Source: Oleiagrimonas sp. C23AA
GTDB taxonomy: Bacteria > Pseudomonadota > Gammaproteobacteria > Xanthomonadales > Rhodanobacteraceae
Length of the DNA: 64,000 nt
Assembly (NCBI RefSeq): GCF_011759385.1
Contig: NZ_JAARLY010000002.1
Coordinates: 186,001-250,000 of the forward strand
Direction: 5' to 3'
Part shown: in pieces, positions 50,156-59,575 of the stretch
How positions within the stretch are numbered: the first letter of the stretch is position 1
How the letters are laid out: each line of letters begins with the position of its first letter
Notes under the pieces: generated by a model
Databases searched by the model: none
Told to the model about the DNA's origin: nothing
Seen by the model: only the letters and a program-made list of their open reading frames with translations
Position numbers and translations under genes: made by a program

Positions 50156-52585
50156 ATGAGCATCGTACTGAGTGAAATGTGGCGTGCCTGGCGCGCCAGC
50201 CTGCGCCGGCCGGGGTTTGTGTTGCTGGCGACCGCGGTACTGGCGCTGGGCATTGGGGCCACGGCATCGGTGTTCATGTTGATCGATCAAGTGCTGCTGA
50301 AGCCCTTGCCGGTTCCGCAGGTCTCGCGTCTGGCCGTGCTCGGCCCGCTCGACGGCGGGCAGGTGTCGGGCATTTCCCCACAGCAGTACCAGCATCTCCA
50401 ATCGCTTTCCGGAGTACGTTCGATCGGACTGATGGAGCGCTTCACGCCCACGGCGAACATTGCCGGCGGCGGCGCGCCGGAGCAGGTGCCGGTGACCTAC
50501 GCCGACCGCCATCTGTTGCCGACCCTGGGTCTGCACGTGCAATTGGGGCGTAACTTCAATGCCCAGGAAGATGCGCCGCATGGGCCGAAGGTGGTGATTC
50601 TGACCCATGGTTTCTGGTTGCGGCGCTACGGCGGCGATCCCGATGTGATCGGGCGCGACATGCAAGTGGAAGGGGTGCCGCACGCCATCATCGGTGTGCT
50701 GCCGGCCAGTTTCGATGCCGTGGGCAACGACGGCGAGATCATGTTGCCGACAGCTTTGCGCGCGGGATCACTCGATGACGGAACCAACTACATGGCGGTT
50801 GCCCGACTCGACCAGGGCACGACCGTAGCCAGTGTCGCGCAGCAGGTCGATGCACGTCTGCACGCCATGTACGTGCAGTCCGGCAACAAATACTGGCTGC
50901 ACGCCCGCCTCGGTGCGCAGGGTTTTCGCGAGGCGATGCATGCGGACAGCCGCCCCAAACTGATCCTGTTCCTTTGCAGCGCGCTGTTCGTATTGCTGAT
51001 TGCGTTGGTCAATCTCACCAATCTGATGTTGCTGCGCTCGTTGTCGCGCAACCACGATGTCGCCGTGCGTCGCGCGCTGGGTGCGACGCGCTTGCGGCTT
51101 GTCTTGCCTGTGCTGGCCGAAGGCTTGTTGATCGGTGTCGGCGGAGCGCTGCTCGGGGTGCTTCTGGCTGCTTTGGCGATGGCATGGCTGCAGCATTTCA
51201 TTCCCGCGGCATGGTTGTCTGGTGGTCGGGTGCATCTCAGAGCGTCGGTGTGGGTTCTGGGACTGACGCTAGGGATTGCTGGTGCGTTGCTGACCGCAGT
51301 CCTGGGTTTGTGGCGCAGCCATTCCGGCATGTCTAGTGACGAATTGCGCGAAGGTGGGCGCAGTAGCATCGGCGTGCGTAGCGGTCGTCTCGGCCGGGCG
51401 CTAGTGGTCGTGCAGATGGCCTTGGCCATGGCGTTGCTCAGTGTGGCTGGCGTGTTTCTGCATACGCTTTACGATGCCGCACGCACGCCGTTGGGCTATG
51501 CCAGTCAGGGGATTCTCACGGTGGATCTGGCGCCGATGAAAGCAGAATATCCGGACGCCGCCTCGGTCGTATCACTGTCCCGTCGCCTGGTGGAGCGATT
51601 CCGTGGTATTCCCGGTGTCGATAGCGCTGTCGGCATGACCAACTTGCCCGGCGGAACCCGGTTCGACCAATTCAATATCGGGGCCCTGCACGCACCGGGT
51701 GGCGAGGACTTCAATAGTCAATACCACGCGGTCGGCCCCGGCTTCTTTCAGCTGTTCGGGATTCATTTGTTGCAGGGACGCGCGTTTTCGCGCAACGACA
51801 TCCGGGGTAGCGAGGCTGTGGCTATCGTCAATCAGGCCATGGCCGAAAAGCTTTATGGCGGGCATGCCCTGGGCAAGACGATTCAGCAGTTCCACGGCGA
51901 GAGCGGTTGGTCGGCACGTATTGTCGGCGTCGTCGGCAACACCAAGCAGTTCGGTCCGCTGGGCTCGGAGCCCATGGTGCTCTACGTGCCGCTTGCGCAG
52001 GTTTCGGAAGATGCATTGCGTGTGTTCCGCAGTTTCGAGCCGATGCGGTTCACGATTCGCGTGCACGGCGATCCGAACGGATATCGCGAGGCATTGCGTC
52101 AGGCGATTGCCGAGGTGGCGCCGGATCAGCCCATCGCCCACATGCGCACGATGTCGGACGTGGTGGCCTCCACGTTGGACGCGGTGCGCTTGAATCTTCT
52201 GCTGGTGGGCGTTTTCTCGGCCTTGTCGTTGTTGCTGGCCTCCGCGGGGTTGTACGCGGTGATGGCGGTGGCGGTCGCGGCACGCGAGCGCGAGTTCGGC
52301 GTGCGCACTGCGCTCGGTGCGTCATCCTCGCGACTGATCCAGTTGGTATTGCGGGGTGGTTTGCTGCAGATCGCGATTGGACTGGCCCTCGGCGTGGTGC
52401 TGGCGCTTTCCTTTACCAGTATGTTGCGTGCGGTGATGGAGCAGATCGGGCGCAGTGGCCTGTTTGATCCCGGTGCAATGCTGTGTGTGGCGCTGACGTT
52501 GTCGTTCGCCGGTTTGTTGGCCTGTCTTGTACCGGCTTTGCGCGCAGCGCGTACCCCGCCGATGCGAGCCTTGAGAGGGGAATGA
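50156..52585 (+). CDS. Duplicated MacB-type ABC permease (ADOP-like), copy 2
   Basis: The 809-residue protein is a close paralogue of the preceding gene, sharing MWRAWRASLRRPGFVLLATA, the ALVNLTNLMLLRSLSRNHDV block and the terminal PALRAARTPPMRALRGE. It has the same two-module domain order. It starts 9 nt after copy 1, with GAGG in front of ATG 50156, and its stop overlaps the third copy as ATGA. A tandem duplication and divergence is the simplest origin. It may pair with copy 1 as a heterodimer. Confidence 0.92.
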   Translation: MSIVLSEMWRAWRASLRRPGFVLLATAVLALGIGATASVFMLIDQVLLKPLPVPQVSRLAVLGPLDGGQVSGISPQQYQHLQSLSGVRSIGLMERFTPTANIAGGGAPEQVPVTYADRHLLPTLGLHVQLGRNFNAQEDAPHGPKVVILTHGFWLRRYGGDPDVIGRDMQVEGVPHAIIGVLPASFDAVGNDGEIMLPTALRAGSLDDGTNYMAVARLDQGTTVASVAQQVDARLHAMYVQSGNKYWLHARLGAQGFREAMHADSRPKLILFLCSALFVLLIALVNLTNLMLLRSLSRNHDVAVRRALGATRLRLVLPVLAEGLLIGVGGALLGVLLAALAMAWLQHFIPAAWLSGGRVHLRASVWVLGLTLGIAGALLTAVLGLWRSHSGMSSDELREGGRSSIGVRSGRLGRALVVVQMALAMALLSVAGVFLHTLYDAARTPLGYASQGILTVDLAPMKAEYPDAASVVSLSRRLVERFRGIPGVDSAVGMTNLPGGTRFDQFNIGALHAPGGEDFNSQYHAVGPGFFQLFGIHLLQGRAFSRNDIRGSEAVAIVNQAMAEKLYGGHALGKTIQQFHGESGWSARIVGVVGNTKQFGPLGSEPMVLYVPLAQVSEDALRVFRSFEPMRFTIRVHGDPNGYREALRQAIAEVAPDQPIAHMRTMSDVVASTLDAVRLNLLLVGVFSALSLLLASAGLYAVMAVAVAAREREFGVRTALGASSSRLIQLVLRGGLLQIAIGLALGVVLALSFTSMLRAVMEQIGRSGLFDPGAMLCVALTLSFAGLLACLVPALRAARTPPMRALRGE

Positions 52586-54995
52586 GCATGCTACGCACGT
52601 TTTGGCAGTCAGGGCGGCGTTTGGCGCGCCGTCCGGGACACACGGCGATTTCGGTGCTGGTGCTGGGTGTCGGGCTGGGCATGGTGGGGTTTCTTTTCAG
52701 TCTGGTGCAGCGCACGGTGCTGGAGCCGCTGCCGTTCGCTCATGCTGACCACCTGGTGGTGGTGGGACATGCGCATGTCGATGGCATCGGCATTGGGCAT
52801 GTGGGCAGCCGCGAGTGGCTGGCGATGCGGGGCTCGCTGCAGGGCGTGCGCCGGCACGGCGCCTTCCCGGTGGCCAGCTATGTGCTCGAAGGCGGGGGCG
52901 ATACACCCGCCAGCTTCGAGCAGGGCGGGCAGATGACCGCATCGACCATGCATATGCTTGGTGCCAAGCCCTTGCTCGGTCGTGGGCTGACCGCTGCCGA
53001 TGAGCGCCCTGGTGCCACGCCAGTGGTGGTGCTGAGTGCCGCCTTGTGGCGTCACCGCTTCCACGCTGACAAAGCGGTTCTGGGCCGAAAAATTCAGGTC
53101 AATGGCCAATGGCGCACGGTGGTTGGCGTGATGCCGTCACGCTTTCAGTTTCCGGGCCGGCCACCTTGTGGACGCCGTTGAATTTGAAGGCGGCACAGGA
53201 CTTCGATGTCGAGGGTTTGGTCTGGCTGGCGCGGGGTACCTCGCTGGCCGCGTTGCGCCAGCAATTGGCCAGCCTGCAGTCGCAGCTCGATCCATTGATC
53301 CACGGCGCGCATCGCGCGCGCCAGCTCACTGCCAAGCCGTTGGGCGTTTACGCCGTGCACGAGGATATCCGCCGCTGGGTCGGGCTGATGTTCGCCGCCG
53401 GCTGCCTGGTGCTGCTGCTGGCGTGCATGAATGTGGCCAACCTCCAGCTGGTGCAAGTACTGAGCCGGCGCCATGAACTGGCCTTGCAAGGCGCGTTGGG
53501 ATGCAGTCGCTCACGGCTGCTGATGGAAGCCTTGCTTGGCAGCGTGTGGCTGAGTGCGGCGGCGCTGCTGGTGGCGCTGCCGATCATGCACGGCTGCAGC
53601 CAGTGGCTGATCCAGATATACGCCGACAACGACCAGGCGCTGAGTAGCTTCACCCAGCGCGGTGTCGGTGCGCCGGTGTTGGGTTTCGTGGTGGTGATGG
53701 CGCTGCTGTGTGCCGCCATGGCTGCAGTGATTCCGGTATGGCGGGTGTCCAGGGAAGATATCTCGGGCCTGTTGCGCGACGGCAGCAAGGGCTCGGCGTC
53801 GGGTTTCGCCCGTGTCGCGCGCGTGTTGGTGGTCGCCGAAATTGCCCTGACCGTGGTGCTGTTGACCGGAGCCGGCACGCTGGTGAAAACCCTGCGGCAG
53901 ATACTGGCGCAGCCGGCGGCGGGGCAGGTGGCACCCGAGCGGATATTGACCGCAAGGCTGGCTTTTCCGGTCTCGAACGGTGGGAATGCGCATCAGGTCG
54001 AGAGTGTCCTTCGGCTGACACAGCACTTGCGGGACGATCCGGCCGTGGCGGCGGTGACGCTGGCCAATCTGATCCCCGAATACGATTACGGCAGCGACGA
54101 GTACATCGCCGCGCAGGGGCAGCCCAAGCCCGCCCAGGGTTGGGTCGATGCGCACACTGGCATGGTCGATCAGCATTTCCTCGCCACCTACGGCGTGCCG
54201 TTGCTCAAGGGGCGCTTTTTCGGCGCGCAGGATGACGCGACCAGCGCGCCTGTGGCGGTCATCGACACGGTAACTGCCCAGCGCTTGTGGCCGGGACGCG
54301 AGGCGCTTGGGCAGACTCTGGTATTGCACCCGGAGGCGCACGTTGAGCGATTCAAGGTCATTGGTGTGATCCCGCCTCTGCGCGCCACCGGGCCGTTCGA
54401 TCCACCGCAGCCGGAAGTGCTGCTGGCGTGGCGACAGATGGCCGGTGACTTCTCTGTGCAATCGCTGGCGATACGCACCAAGGCCACGCAGGCGGAAAGT
54501 TATCTGCCGAGTCTGCGCCGGCGCGTCCAGCAGGTGCTGCCGCAGGTGGCCGTCTACCGCGCCTTCAGCCAGGCGCGCTTGGAGCAGATGGATCGTCTGG
54601 GGTTACGTGTGTTGTCGCAGGTGTTCAGCGTGTTGGGGGCGGTGGCGCTGGGTCTGGCCGGGCTCGGCCTTTATGGCGTGCTGGCGTTCTCGGTGGCGCA
54701 GCGCACGCGCGAAATCGGCATCCGCCGGGCCATTGGTGCCGGGCATCAGGCGATCATCGCTCAGGTCGCGCAACGGCTGGTCTGGCAGGCGGGCCTTGGT
54801 TTGCTGATGGGGCTGGCGCTGGCCTGGCCGTGGACCTCGTTGCTGGCACGTTCGGCACTGCCCATGCAGCCGCACGACCTGACGGTGTTTGCGCTGTCGG
54901 TGGCGGTCATTTTGCTGGCCATGGCTTTGGCTACGTGGCTGCCGCTACGGCACGCTTTGCGCGTCGATCCGGCCGTGGCGCTGCGCTATGAGTGA
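52582..54995 (+). pseudogene. Duplicated MacB-type ABC permease, copy 3, frameshifted
   Basis: The reading frame from ATG 52582 (MSMLRTFWQSGRRLARRPGH) runs to TGA at 53181 but loses similarity after VVGVMPSRFQFP near 53150. The rest of the same protein continues in another frame from about 53155 (ATLWTPLNLKAAQDF) to 54995 with intact FtsX domains. Joining them requires a -1 shift near the GGGCCGG at 53155-53161, restoring about 800 residues, the length of copies 1 and 2. So the gene carries a one-base deletion (or two-base insertion), or the assembly does. No slippery heptamer is evident, so programmed frameshifting is unlikely. Confidence 0.85.
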
Positions 54996-55087
54996 GGGCG
55001 ATGTGTCGCCGATGAGCGATACGTGATCGAACGCGCCTGTTAGGAACCCGCGCCTGCGCCGTGCGGCACGGCACATGGCAGACGTTT

Positions 55088-55168
55088 CACTTTGGAAGGC
55101 AGAGCGCCGGTGTGAGGAAAATCAGGACGCTCCCCAGCTGCCTTTTCCCCCGCCGGCGCTCTGCTTTT
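55088..55168 (+). terminator. Large hairpin, possible terminator of the efflux operon
   Basis: GCAGAGCGCCGG (55099-55110) pairs perfectly with CCGGCGCTCTGC (55153-55164) and is followed by TTTTCC. The 42-nt loop is long for a classical terminator, but the U-rich end and position between the permeases and the regulator gene support it. Confidence 0.5.
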
Positions 55169-55255
55169 CCAATTTACTTTTTTGCTCGGTTGCGGCCAGC
55201 GTGCCATACGCGATGCGCTGCCATTCGCCGCTACACTGCGCGTATGGGAGAGACG

Positions 55256-56629
55256 ATGAATCCTCAGGTGCTGGTCGCTGACGATCAGTCCGATGTGCGC
55301 GAGGCCCTGCGCATGTTGCTCAAGGCCGAGGGGCTGTCGGCGCTGTGCGCCGAGACACCGGAAGCGGCCGAGCGTGCCGCGCGCAGCCGTCAGGTGGATG
55401 TGGCACTGGTCGACCTCAACTACAGCCGTGACACCACCTCGGGCGAGGAAGGTCTGGCCCTGATCGAGCAATTGCGCCAGCACGTGCCGGATATGCCGGT
55501 GGTGGCGATGACCGCCTGGGGCAATGTGCCGCTGGCAGTGCAGGCGATGCGCCGCGGCGCGGCGGATTTCATCGAAAAACCCTGGGACAACGCCCGTCTG
55601 GTGCAGGTGCTGCGCACCCAGCTGCAACTGGCCGGCGCCATGCGTCGTCAGCGGCGGCTGGAAGCGGAAAATGCCTTGCTGCGCGGTGATGACGAGGATG
55701 ACTTCATCGGCCAGTCGCCGGACATGCAGCGGCTGATGCAGGCAGTGGCGCGCGTGGCGCCCAGCGATGCCAGTGTGTTGCTGCGCGGCGAGAATGGCAC
55801 CGGCAAGGGCGTGATCGCCGCGCGCCTGCATGCGCTGTCCTCGCGTGCCCGCGGGTCGCTGGTGAAGGTGAACATGGGCGCCATTGCCGAGAACGTCTTC
55901 GAGTCGGAAATGTTCGGCCATGTGCGTGGCGCCTACACCGACGCCAAGGGCGAGCGCATGGGCCGCTTCGAGCTGGCCGACGGCGGTACGCTGTTCCTGG
56001 ACGAAGTAGGTAACGTGCCGGCCTCGCAACAGCCCAAGTTGCTGCGGGTGCTGGAGGATGGTGAGTTCGAGCGCCTGGGTTCCTCGCGCACGCTCAACGC
56101 CGACGTACGCCTGGTATCGGCGACCAATGCCGACCTGGAAGATGACGTGCGCGAAGGGCGTTTTCGCAAGGATCTGCTTTATCGGCTCAATACAGTGGAA
56201 CTGACCTTGCCGCCGCTACGTGAGCGGCGCGAGGACATTCTGCCGTTGGCGCGTGCCTTCCTGACCCGCAGCGCGATGCGTTACGGACGTGGCGGCATGC
56301 ATCTGGCGCCGTCGGCCGAGCAGGCGCTGCTGGCCTGGCGCTGGCCGGGCAATGTGCGCGAGCTCTCGCACCTGATGGAGCGCGCCGCTTTGATGGCCGA
56401 GAACGACCAGGTCAGCGCCGCGGCATTGCATTTCGGTCGCGCCGATGCCGCAGCCGAGAGCGATTTCGAGGCCATGACCCTGGATCAGGCCGAGGCCGAA
56501 CTGATCGCCCGCGCCTTGCGCCGATATCACGGGCACCTGCAGCAGACGGCCGATGCGCTGGGGCTGACGCGGCAGGCGCTGTACCGGCGCCTGGACAAGT
56601 ACGGCCTGCGCGAACAGGCCCATGACTGA
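55256..56629 (+). CDS. NtrC-family sigma-54-dependent response regulator
   Basis: The 457-residue protein has a receiver domain with phospho-acceptor Asp53 (VALVDLNYS), an AAA+ domain (about 145-375; Walker A GENGTGKG, Walker [12 protein letters not shown]) and a C-terminal Fis-type HTH ([20 protein letters not shown]). The sigma-54-contacting loop reads GAYTDA instead of GAFTGA; I recall GAFTDA-type variants in a related subfamily, so function may be kept. GGGAGAG precedes ATG 55256. It overlaps the kinase gene by 8 nt and most likely activates the sigma-54 promoter in front of the efflux operon. Confidence 0.92.
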   Translation: MNPQVLVADDQSDVREALRMLLKAEGLSALCAETPEAAERAARSRQVDVALVDLNYSRDTTSGEEGLALIEQLRQHVPDMPVVAMTAWGNVPLAVQAMRRGAADFIEKPWDNARLVQVLRTQLQLAGAMRRQRRLEAENALLRGDDEDDFIGQSPDMQRLMQAVARVAPSDASVLLRGENGTGKGVIAARLHALSSRARGSLVKVNMGAIAENVFESEMFGHVRGAYTDAKGERMGRFELADGGTLFLDEVGNVPASQQPKLLRVLEDGEFERLGSSRTLNADVRLVSATNADLEDDVREGRFRKDLLYRLNTVELTLPPLRERREDILPLARAFLTRSAMRYGRGGMHLAPSAEQALLAWRWPGNVRELSHLMERAALMAENDQVSAAALHFGRADAAAESDFEAMTLDQAEAELIARALRRYHGHLQQTADALGLTRQALYRRLDKYGLREQAHD

Positions 56630-57968
56630 GCCGGCACCGCCACGTCGCAGCCAGATGCCGCGTTTCGAGCGGCAGGTGCTGTGGGGCAGCGCGCTGTGCG
56701 CGTTGCCGGCCGCCGCCAGCTGTGGGCTGGTGGCCTGCTGGCCGCAGCTGTTTGCCAAGCCGCTTTGGGCGATCGTGCCGCTGGCGCTTACCGCATGGCT
56801 GGTGCGCTGGCAGTTTCGGCGCGTGGTCTATCCCATCTACTCGCTGGGCAGCCTGCTGGAGTCGCTGCGTCAGGGCGATTACAGCCTGCGTGGCGTCAAG
56901 GGCGGCATGCTGGGCGATGTCATCTACGACATCAATGCGTTGGCCGAACGGCTGCAGGATGAACGCCTGGCGTTCGAGGAATCGAGTTTCCTGCTCGGCA
57001 AGACCCTGGCCGCCATGGACAACGCGGTGATGGTGTTCGATCGCGACGGCCGCTTGCGCCTGGCCAATCCGGCGGCCTGCGAGCTGCTGGCGCGCACGCG
57101 CGAAGCGATGTTTGGCAGCACCGTGGCCGAGCTGGGTCTGGACGAGGTCTGGAGCCAGCCCAGTGGATCGTTGATACGCCAGCGCTTTGCCGGCCGTGAA
57201 GGGCGCTTTGAAGTGCGCCGCGCGCCCTTGCGAAGCGGTGGTCACAGCGCACAGCTGATGGTGCTGAGCGACGTGGGGCGTGCCCTGCGCGAGGAAGAAC
57301 GCGCCGCCTGGCAGCGCTTGCTGCGCGTGCTGGGGCACGAGGTCAACAATTCGCTGGCGCCGATCCACTCCATGGCGGGCACACTGGCCAGTCTGCTGGC
57401 ACGCGATCCATTGCCGGACGACTGGCGCGAGGACATGACCTCGGGCCTTGAGGTGATCGGACGTCGCGCCGAGTCACTGGGGCGCTTTTTGGCCGGCTAT
57501 AGCCGCCTGGCCAGATTGCCGCCGCCGCAGCGCAAACGTGTCGAGCTGGATGCGTTGTGTCGTCGTGTGGCCAGCATGGAAACCTCGCTGACGGTGGTGG
57601 TGACCGGGGGGGCGGCGCTGCATGTCTGGGCCGATGCCGATCAGCTGGAACAGGCGCTGATCAATCTATTGCGCAACGCGGCCGAGGCGGCCGGCCAGGA
57701 CGGCGAGGTCAGCATCGCCTGGCGTGTCGAGCATGCGCAGGCACTGATCGAAGTGCTGGATGATGGCCCGGGCCCGCCGCCCAGCGAGAATCTGTTCGTG
57801 CCGTTCTTCACCACCAAGCCGGGCGGCTCGGGTATCGGCCTGGCGCTGGTGCGACAGATTGCCGAGGCGCACGAGGGCCAGGCGCAATTGCTGATGCGCG
57901 CCGACGGCAAGTGTGGCGCGTGTGCAAGGTTGTGGTTGCCGTTGGCGACAGCACCAAGCACCGACTAG
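56622..57968 (+). CDS. Membrane sensor histidine kinase (NtrY-like)
   Basis: The 448-residue kinase has two N-terminal TM helices (VLWGSALCALPAAASCGLVA and LWAIVPLALTAWLVRW) with almost no periplasmic loop, a HAMP-like segment, a PAS domain (about 115-215, NAVMVFDRDGRLRLANPAAC), the phospho-acceptor His in LGHEVNNSLAPIHS and a HATPase domain (LINLLRNAAEAA; LDDGPGPPPS; FFTTKPGGSGIGLALV). The lack of a periplasmic domain suggests intramembrane or cytoplasmic sensing, perhaps of the transporter itself. It overlaps the regulator gene by 8 nt. Confidence 0.92.
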   Translation: MTEPAPPRRSQMPRFERQVLWGSALCALPAAASCGLVACWPQLFAKPLWAIVPLALTAWLVRWQFRRVVYPIYSLGSLLESLRQGDYSLRGVKGGMLGDVIYDINALAERLQDERLAFEESSFLLGKTLAAMDNAVMVFDRDGRLRLANPAACELLARTREAMFGSTVAELGLDEVWSQPSGSLIRQRFAGREGRFEVRRAPLRSGGHSAQLMVLSDVGRALREEERAAWQRLLRVLGHEVNNSLAPIHSMAGTLASLLARDPLPDDWREDMTSGLEVIGRRAESLGRFLAGYSRLARLPPPQRKRVELDALCRRVASMETSLTVVVTGGAALHVWADADQLEQALINLLRNAAEAAGQDGEVSIAWRVEHAQALIEVLDDGPGPPPSENLFVPFFTTKPGGSGIGLALVRQIAEAHEGQAQLLMRADGKCGACARLWLPLATAPSTD

Positions 57969-58004
57969 GTCTTCTGGCCCTGCTGCGCTGCCGCAAGGCG
58001 CGGC

Positions 58005-59162
58005 ATGCTGAGTGTGGATCAAGCACCGGGTGACAAGATGAGCGCATCCAAACCAGTGATCGGCATTGTCGGCAACGCAGGCGCCTACGGGCGTTGGCTG
58101 CAGCAGTTTTTTGTCGAGCGCATGGGGCTGACGGTGGTCGGTCGTGACCCCGGCGGTGATGAGAGCCTGTCCGAACGCGCGCTTGTCCAGCGCAGCGACG
58201 TGTTGGTGTTCAGTGCGCCGATCCGGCATACGCCGGCGCTGATTGCGCACTATGTGGATATCGCCAGTGGTGCCGAAGCGGACCAGCTATGGCTGGATAT
58301 CACCTCGATAAAGAGCACGCCGGTGGCGGCGATGCTGGCATCCAAGGCCGAAGTGGTCGGTCTGCACCCGATGTGCGCGCCGCCGAAGGCGCCGACGCTG
58401 AAAGGCTATCCCATGGCGGTATGCCAGGCGCGGCTAGCGCGTTGGCGACCGTGGCTGGAGGCGTTTCTTGCCGCCTCACAGGCACGCTGCGTCACCTGCG
58501 ACCCGCAGCGGCATGATCAGGCCATGGCACTGGTGCAGGGCATGGTGCATGCCAGCCACATGGCACAGGCCGCCACCTGGCGCGAGCTGGCGCCGGCGGT
58601 GGGTGGTCTGGATGCCCTGGCCGCGTTTGCCACGGTCGGTTACGAGCTGGACCGCGTGACCACGACGCGCATGCTTGCCGGCAATCCGGCCATCTATCAG
58701 GACATTCAGTTCGAGAACCCGCACGTGGCGCCGATGCTGGCGCGCCTGGGGGCGCATCTGCAGCGCCTGATCGATGATGTGTCGCGCGGTGACGAAGCGG
58801 CGCGCGAGGACATGCGCGCGCATTTGCTGGCCGACAGCGCGGCCTATGTCGGCAGCGACGCACTGGCTACGGGCAGTCATGCCTTCGAGCAGTTGGGCTA
58901 CCTGCGGGCGGACCTGGATGAGCCGTGTTTCTTGAGCGTGTGGCTTCCGCGCGACCGGGCAGGGTCACTGCGTGAATTGCTGAGCGTGTTCGAGTCGCGT
59001 GGCATCACCCTGGACTCCATCCACTCCTCACGCACCGCGGCCGGGCGGCTGCATTTTCGCATCGGCTTCGATGCGGGCACGCCGCGCGCGGTGATCGATG
59101 AAGTGGCGCTGGCCATCGAGGAAGCCGGTATCGGCCAGGTGCTGGCCAGCGGCGCACGCTGA
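58005..59162 (+). CDS. tyrA: Prephenate dehydrogenase with C-terminal ACT-like domain
   Basis: The 385-residue protein has a Rossmann NAD-binding start (PVIGIVGNAGAYGRWLQQFF), ITSIKSTPVAAML, the substrate-site VVGLHPMCAPPKAPTLKGYP, a helical dimerisation domain (MALVQGMVHASHMAQA) and a C-terminal ACT-like domain (FLSVWLPRDRAGSLRELLSV). It oxidises prephenate to 4-hydroxyphenylpyruvate in tyrosine synthesis, and the ACT domain suggests feedback by tyrosine. An alternative start ATG at 58038 (MSASKPVIG) would drop 11 residues; neither has a strong Shine-Dalgarno. It follows the kinase by 36 nt but is functionally unrelated. Confidence 0.9.
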   Translation: MLSVDQAPGDKMSASKPVIGIVGNAGAYGRWLQQFFVERMGLTVVGRDPGGDESLSERALVQRSDVLVFSAPIRHTPALIAHYVDIASGAEADQLWLDITSIKSTPVAAMLASKAEVVGLHPMCAPPKAPTLKGYPMAVCQARLARWRPWLEAFLAASQARCVTCDPQRHDQAMALVQGMVHASHMAQAATWRELAPAVGGLDALAAFATVGYELDRVTTTRMLAGNPAIYQDIQFENPHVAPMLARLGAHLQRLIDDVSRGDEAAREDMRAHLLADSAAYVGSDALATGSHAFEQLGYLRADLDEPCFLSVWLPRDRAGSLRELLSVFESRGITLDSIHSSRTAAGRLHFRIGFDAGTPRAVIDEVALAIEEAGIGQVLASGAR

Positions 59163-59539
59163 TATCGGCCTCAATGGTTCTAGGCCACCACGTTCGTCAA
59201 ATGGTTCCCCATGCGCCGGACCAGACGCGTGCCGGCCTGATGCATCAGCCTGGCGATATGCACGCAGGAGCGTCGCCGTGCGCCTTACCTGACTGGGTGG
59301 TTTGGTGTGTGCGAGTGCAGCAAAACACGCTGCGGCGCCAAGCGTTGTCAGCGCGATGTGCATTCATGGGCGCCTGCGGAAGCGCGTTCGGCGTGGCGGC
59401 ATGACCTGATTCTTGTCGTGACATAGCGCCTGTAGGCCGTGATGCTGGCAATGCGAGGCATTCAGGCTGTTTAAATCAAACCGTCGTGGCATGTAATGCA
59501 TGCCAAATACGCACATTCTATGTTGCAGTGCGGTAGAAT
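59163..59539. other. 377-nt intergenic region before the PHA depolymerase
   Basis: No gene was recognised; short open frames lack similarity. It holds the palindrome at 59488-59504 and a -10-like TAGAAT at 59534-59539, about 40 nt before the phaZ start. The left 300 nt show nothing else of note. Confidence 0.55.
59488..59504. promoter_or_regulatory. Palindrome upstream of phaZ
   Basis: GGCATG-TAATG-CATGCC is a perfect 6-bp inverted repeat with 5-nt spacer, about 30 nt before the TAGAAT -10-like box of the depolymerase gene. It is a candidate repressor or activator site. Confidence 0.35.
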
Positions 59540-59575
59540 ATGCTTTGCGTTGTCTGCCGGCTGGATGAGGTCGTC

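Noticed and set aside
53109-53181. Programmed ribosomal frameshift in the third permease
   Set aside because: No slippery heptamer or downstream pseudoknot is evident; paralogues are single ORFs, so mutation or assembly error is simpler.
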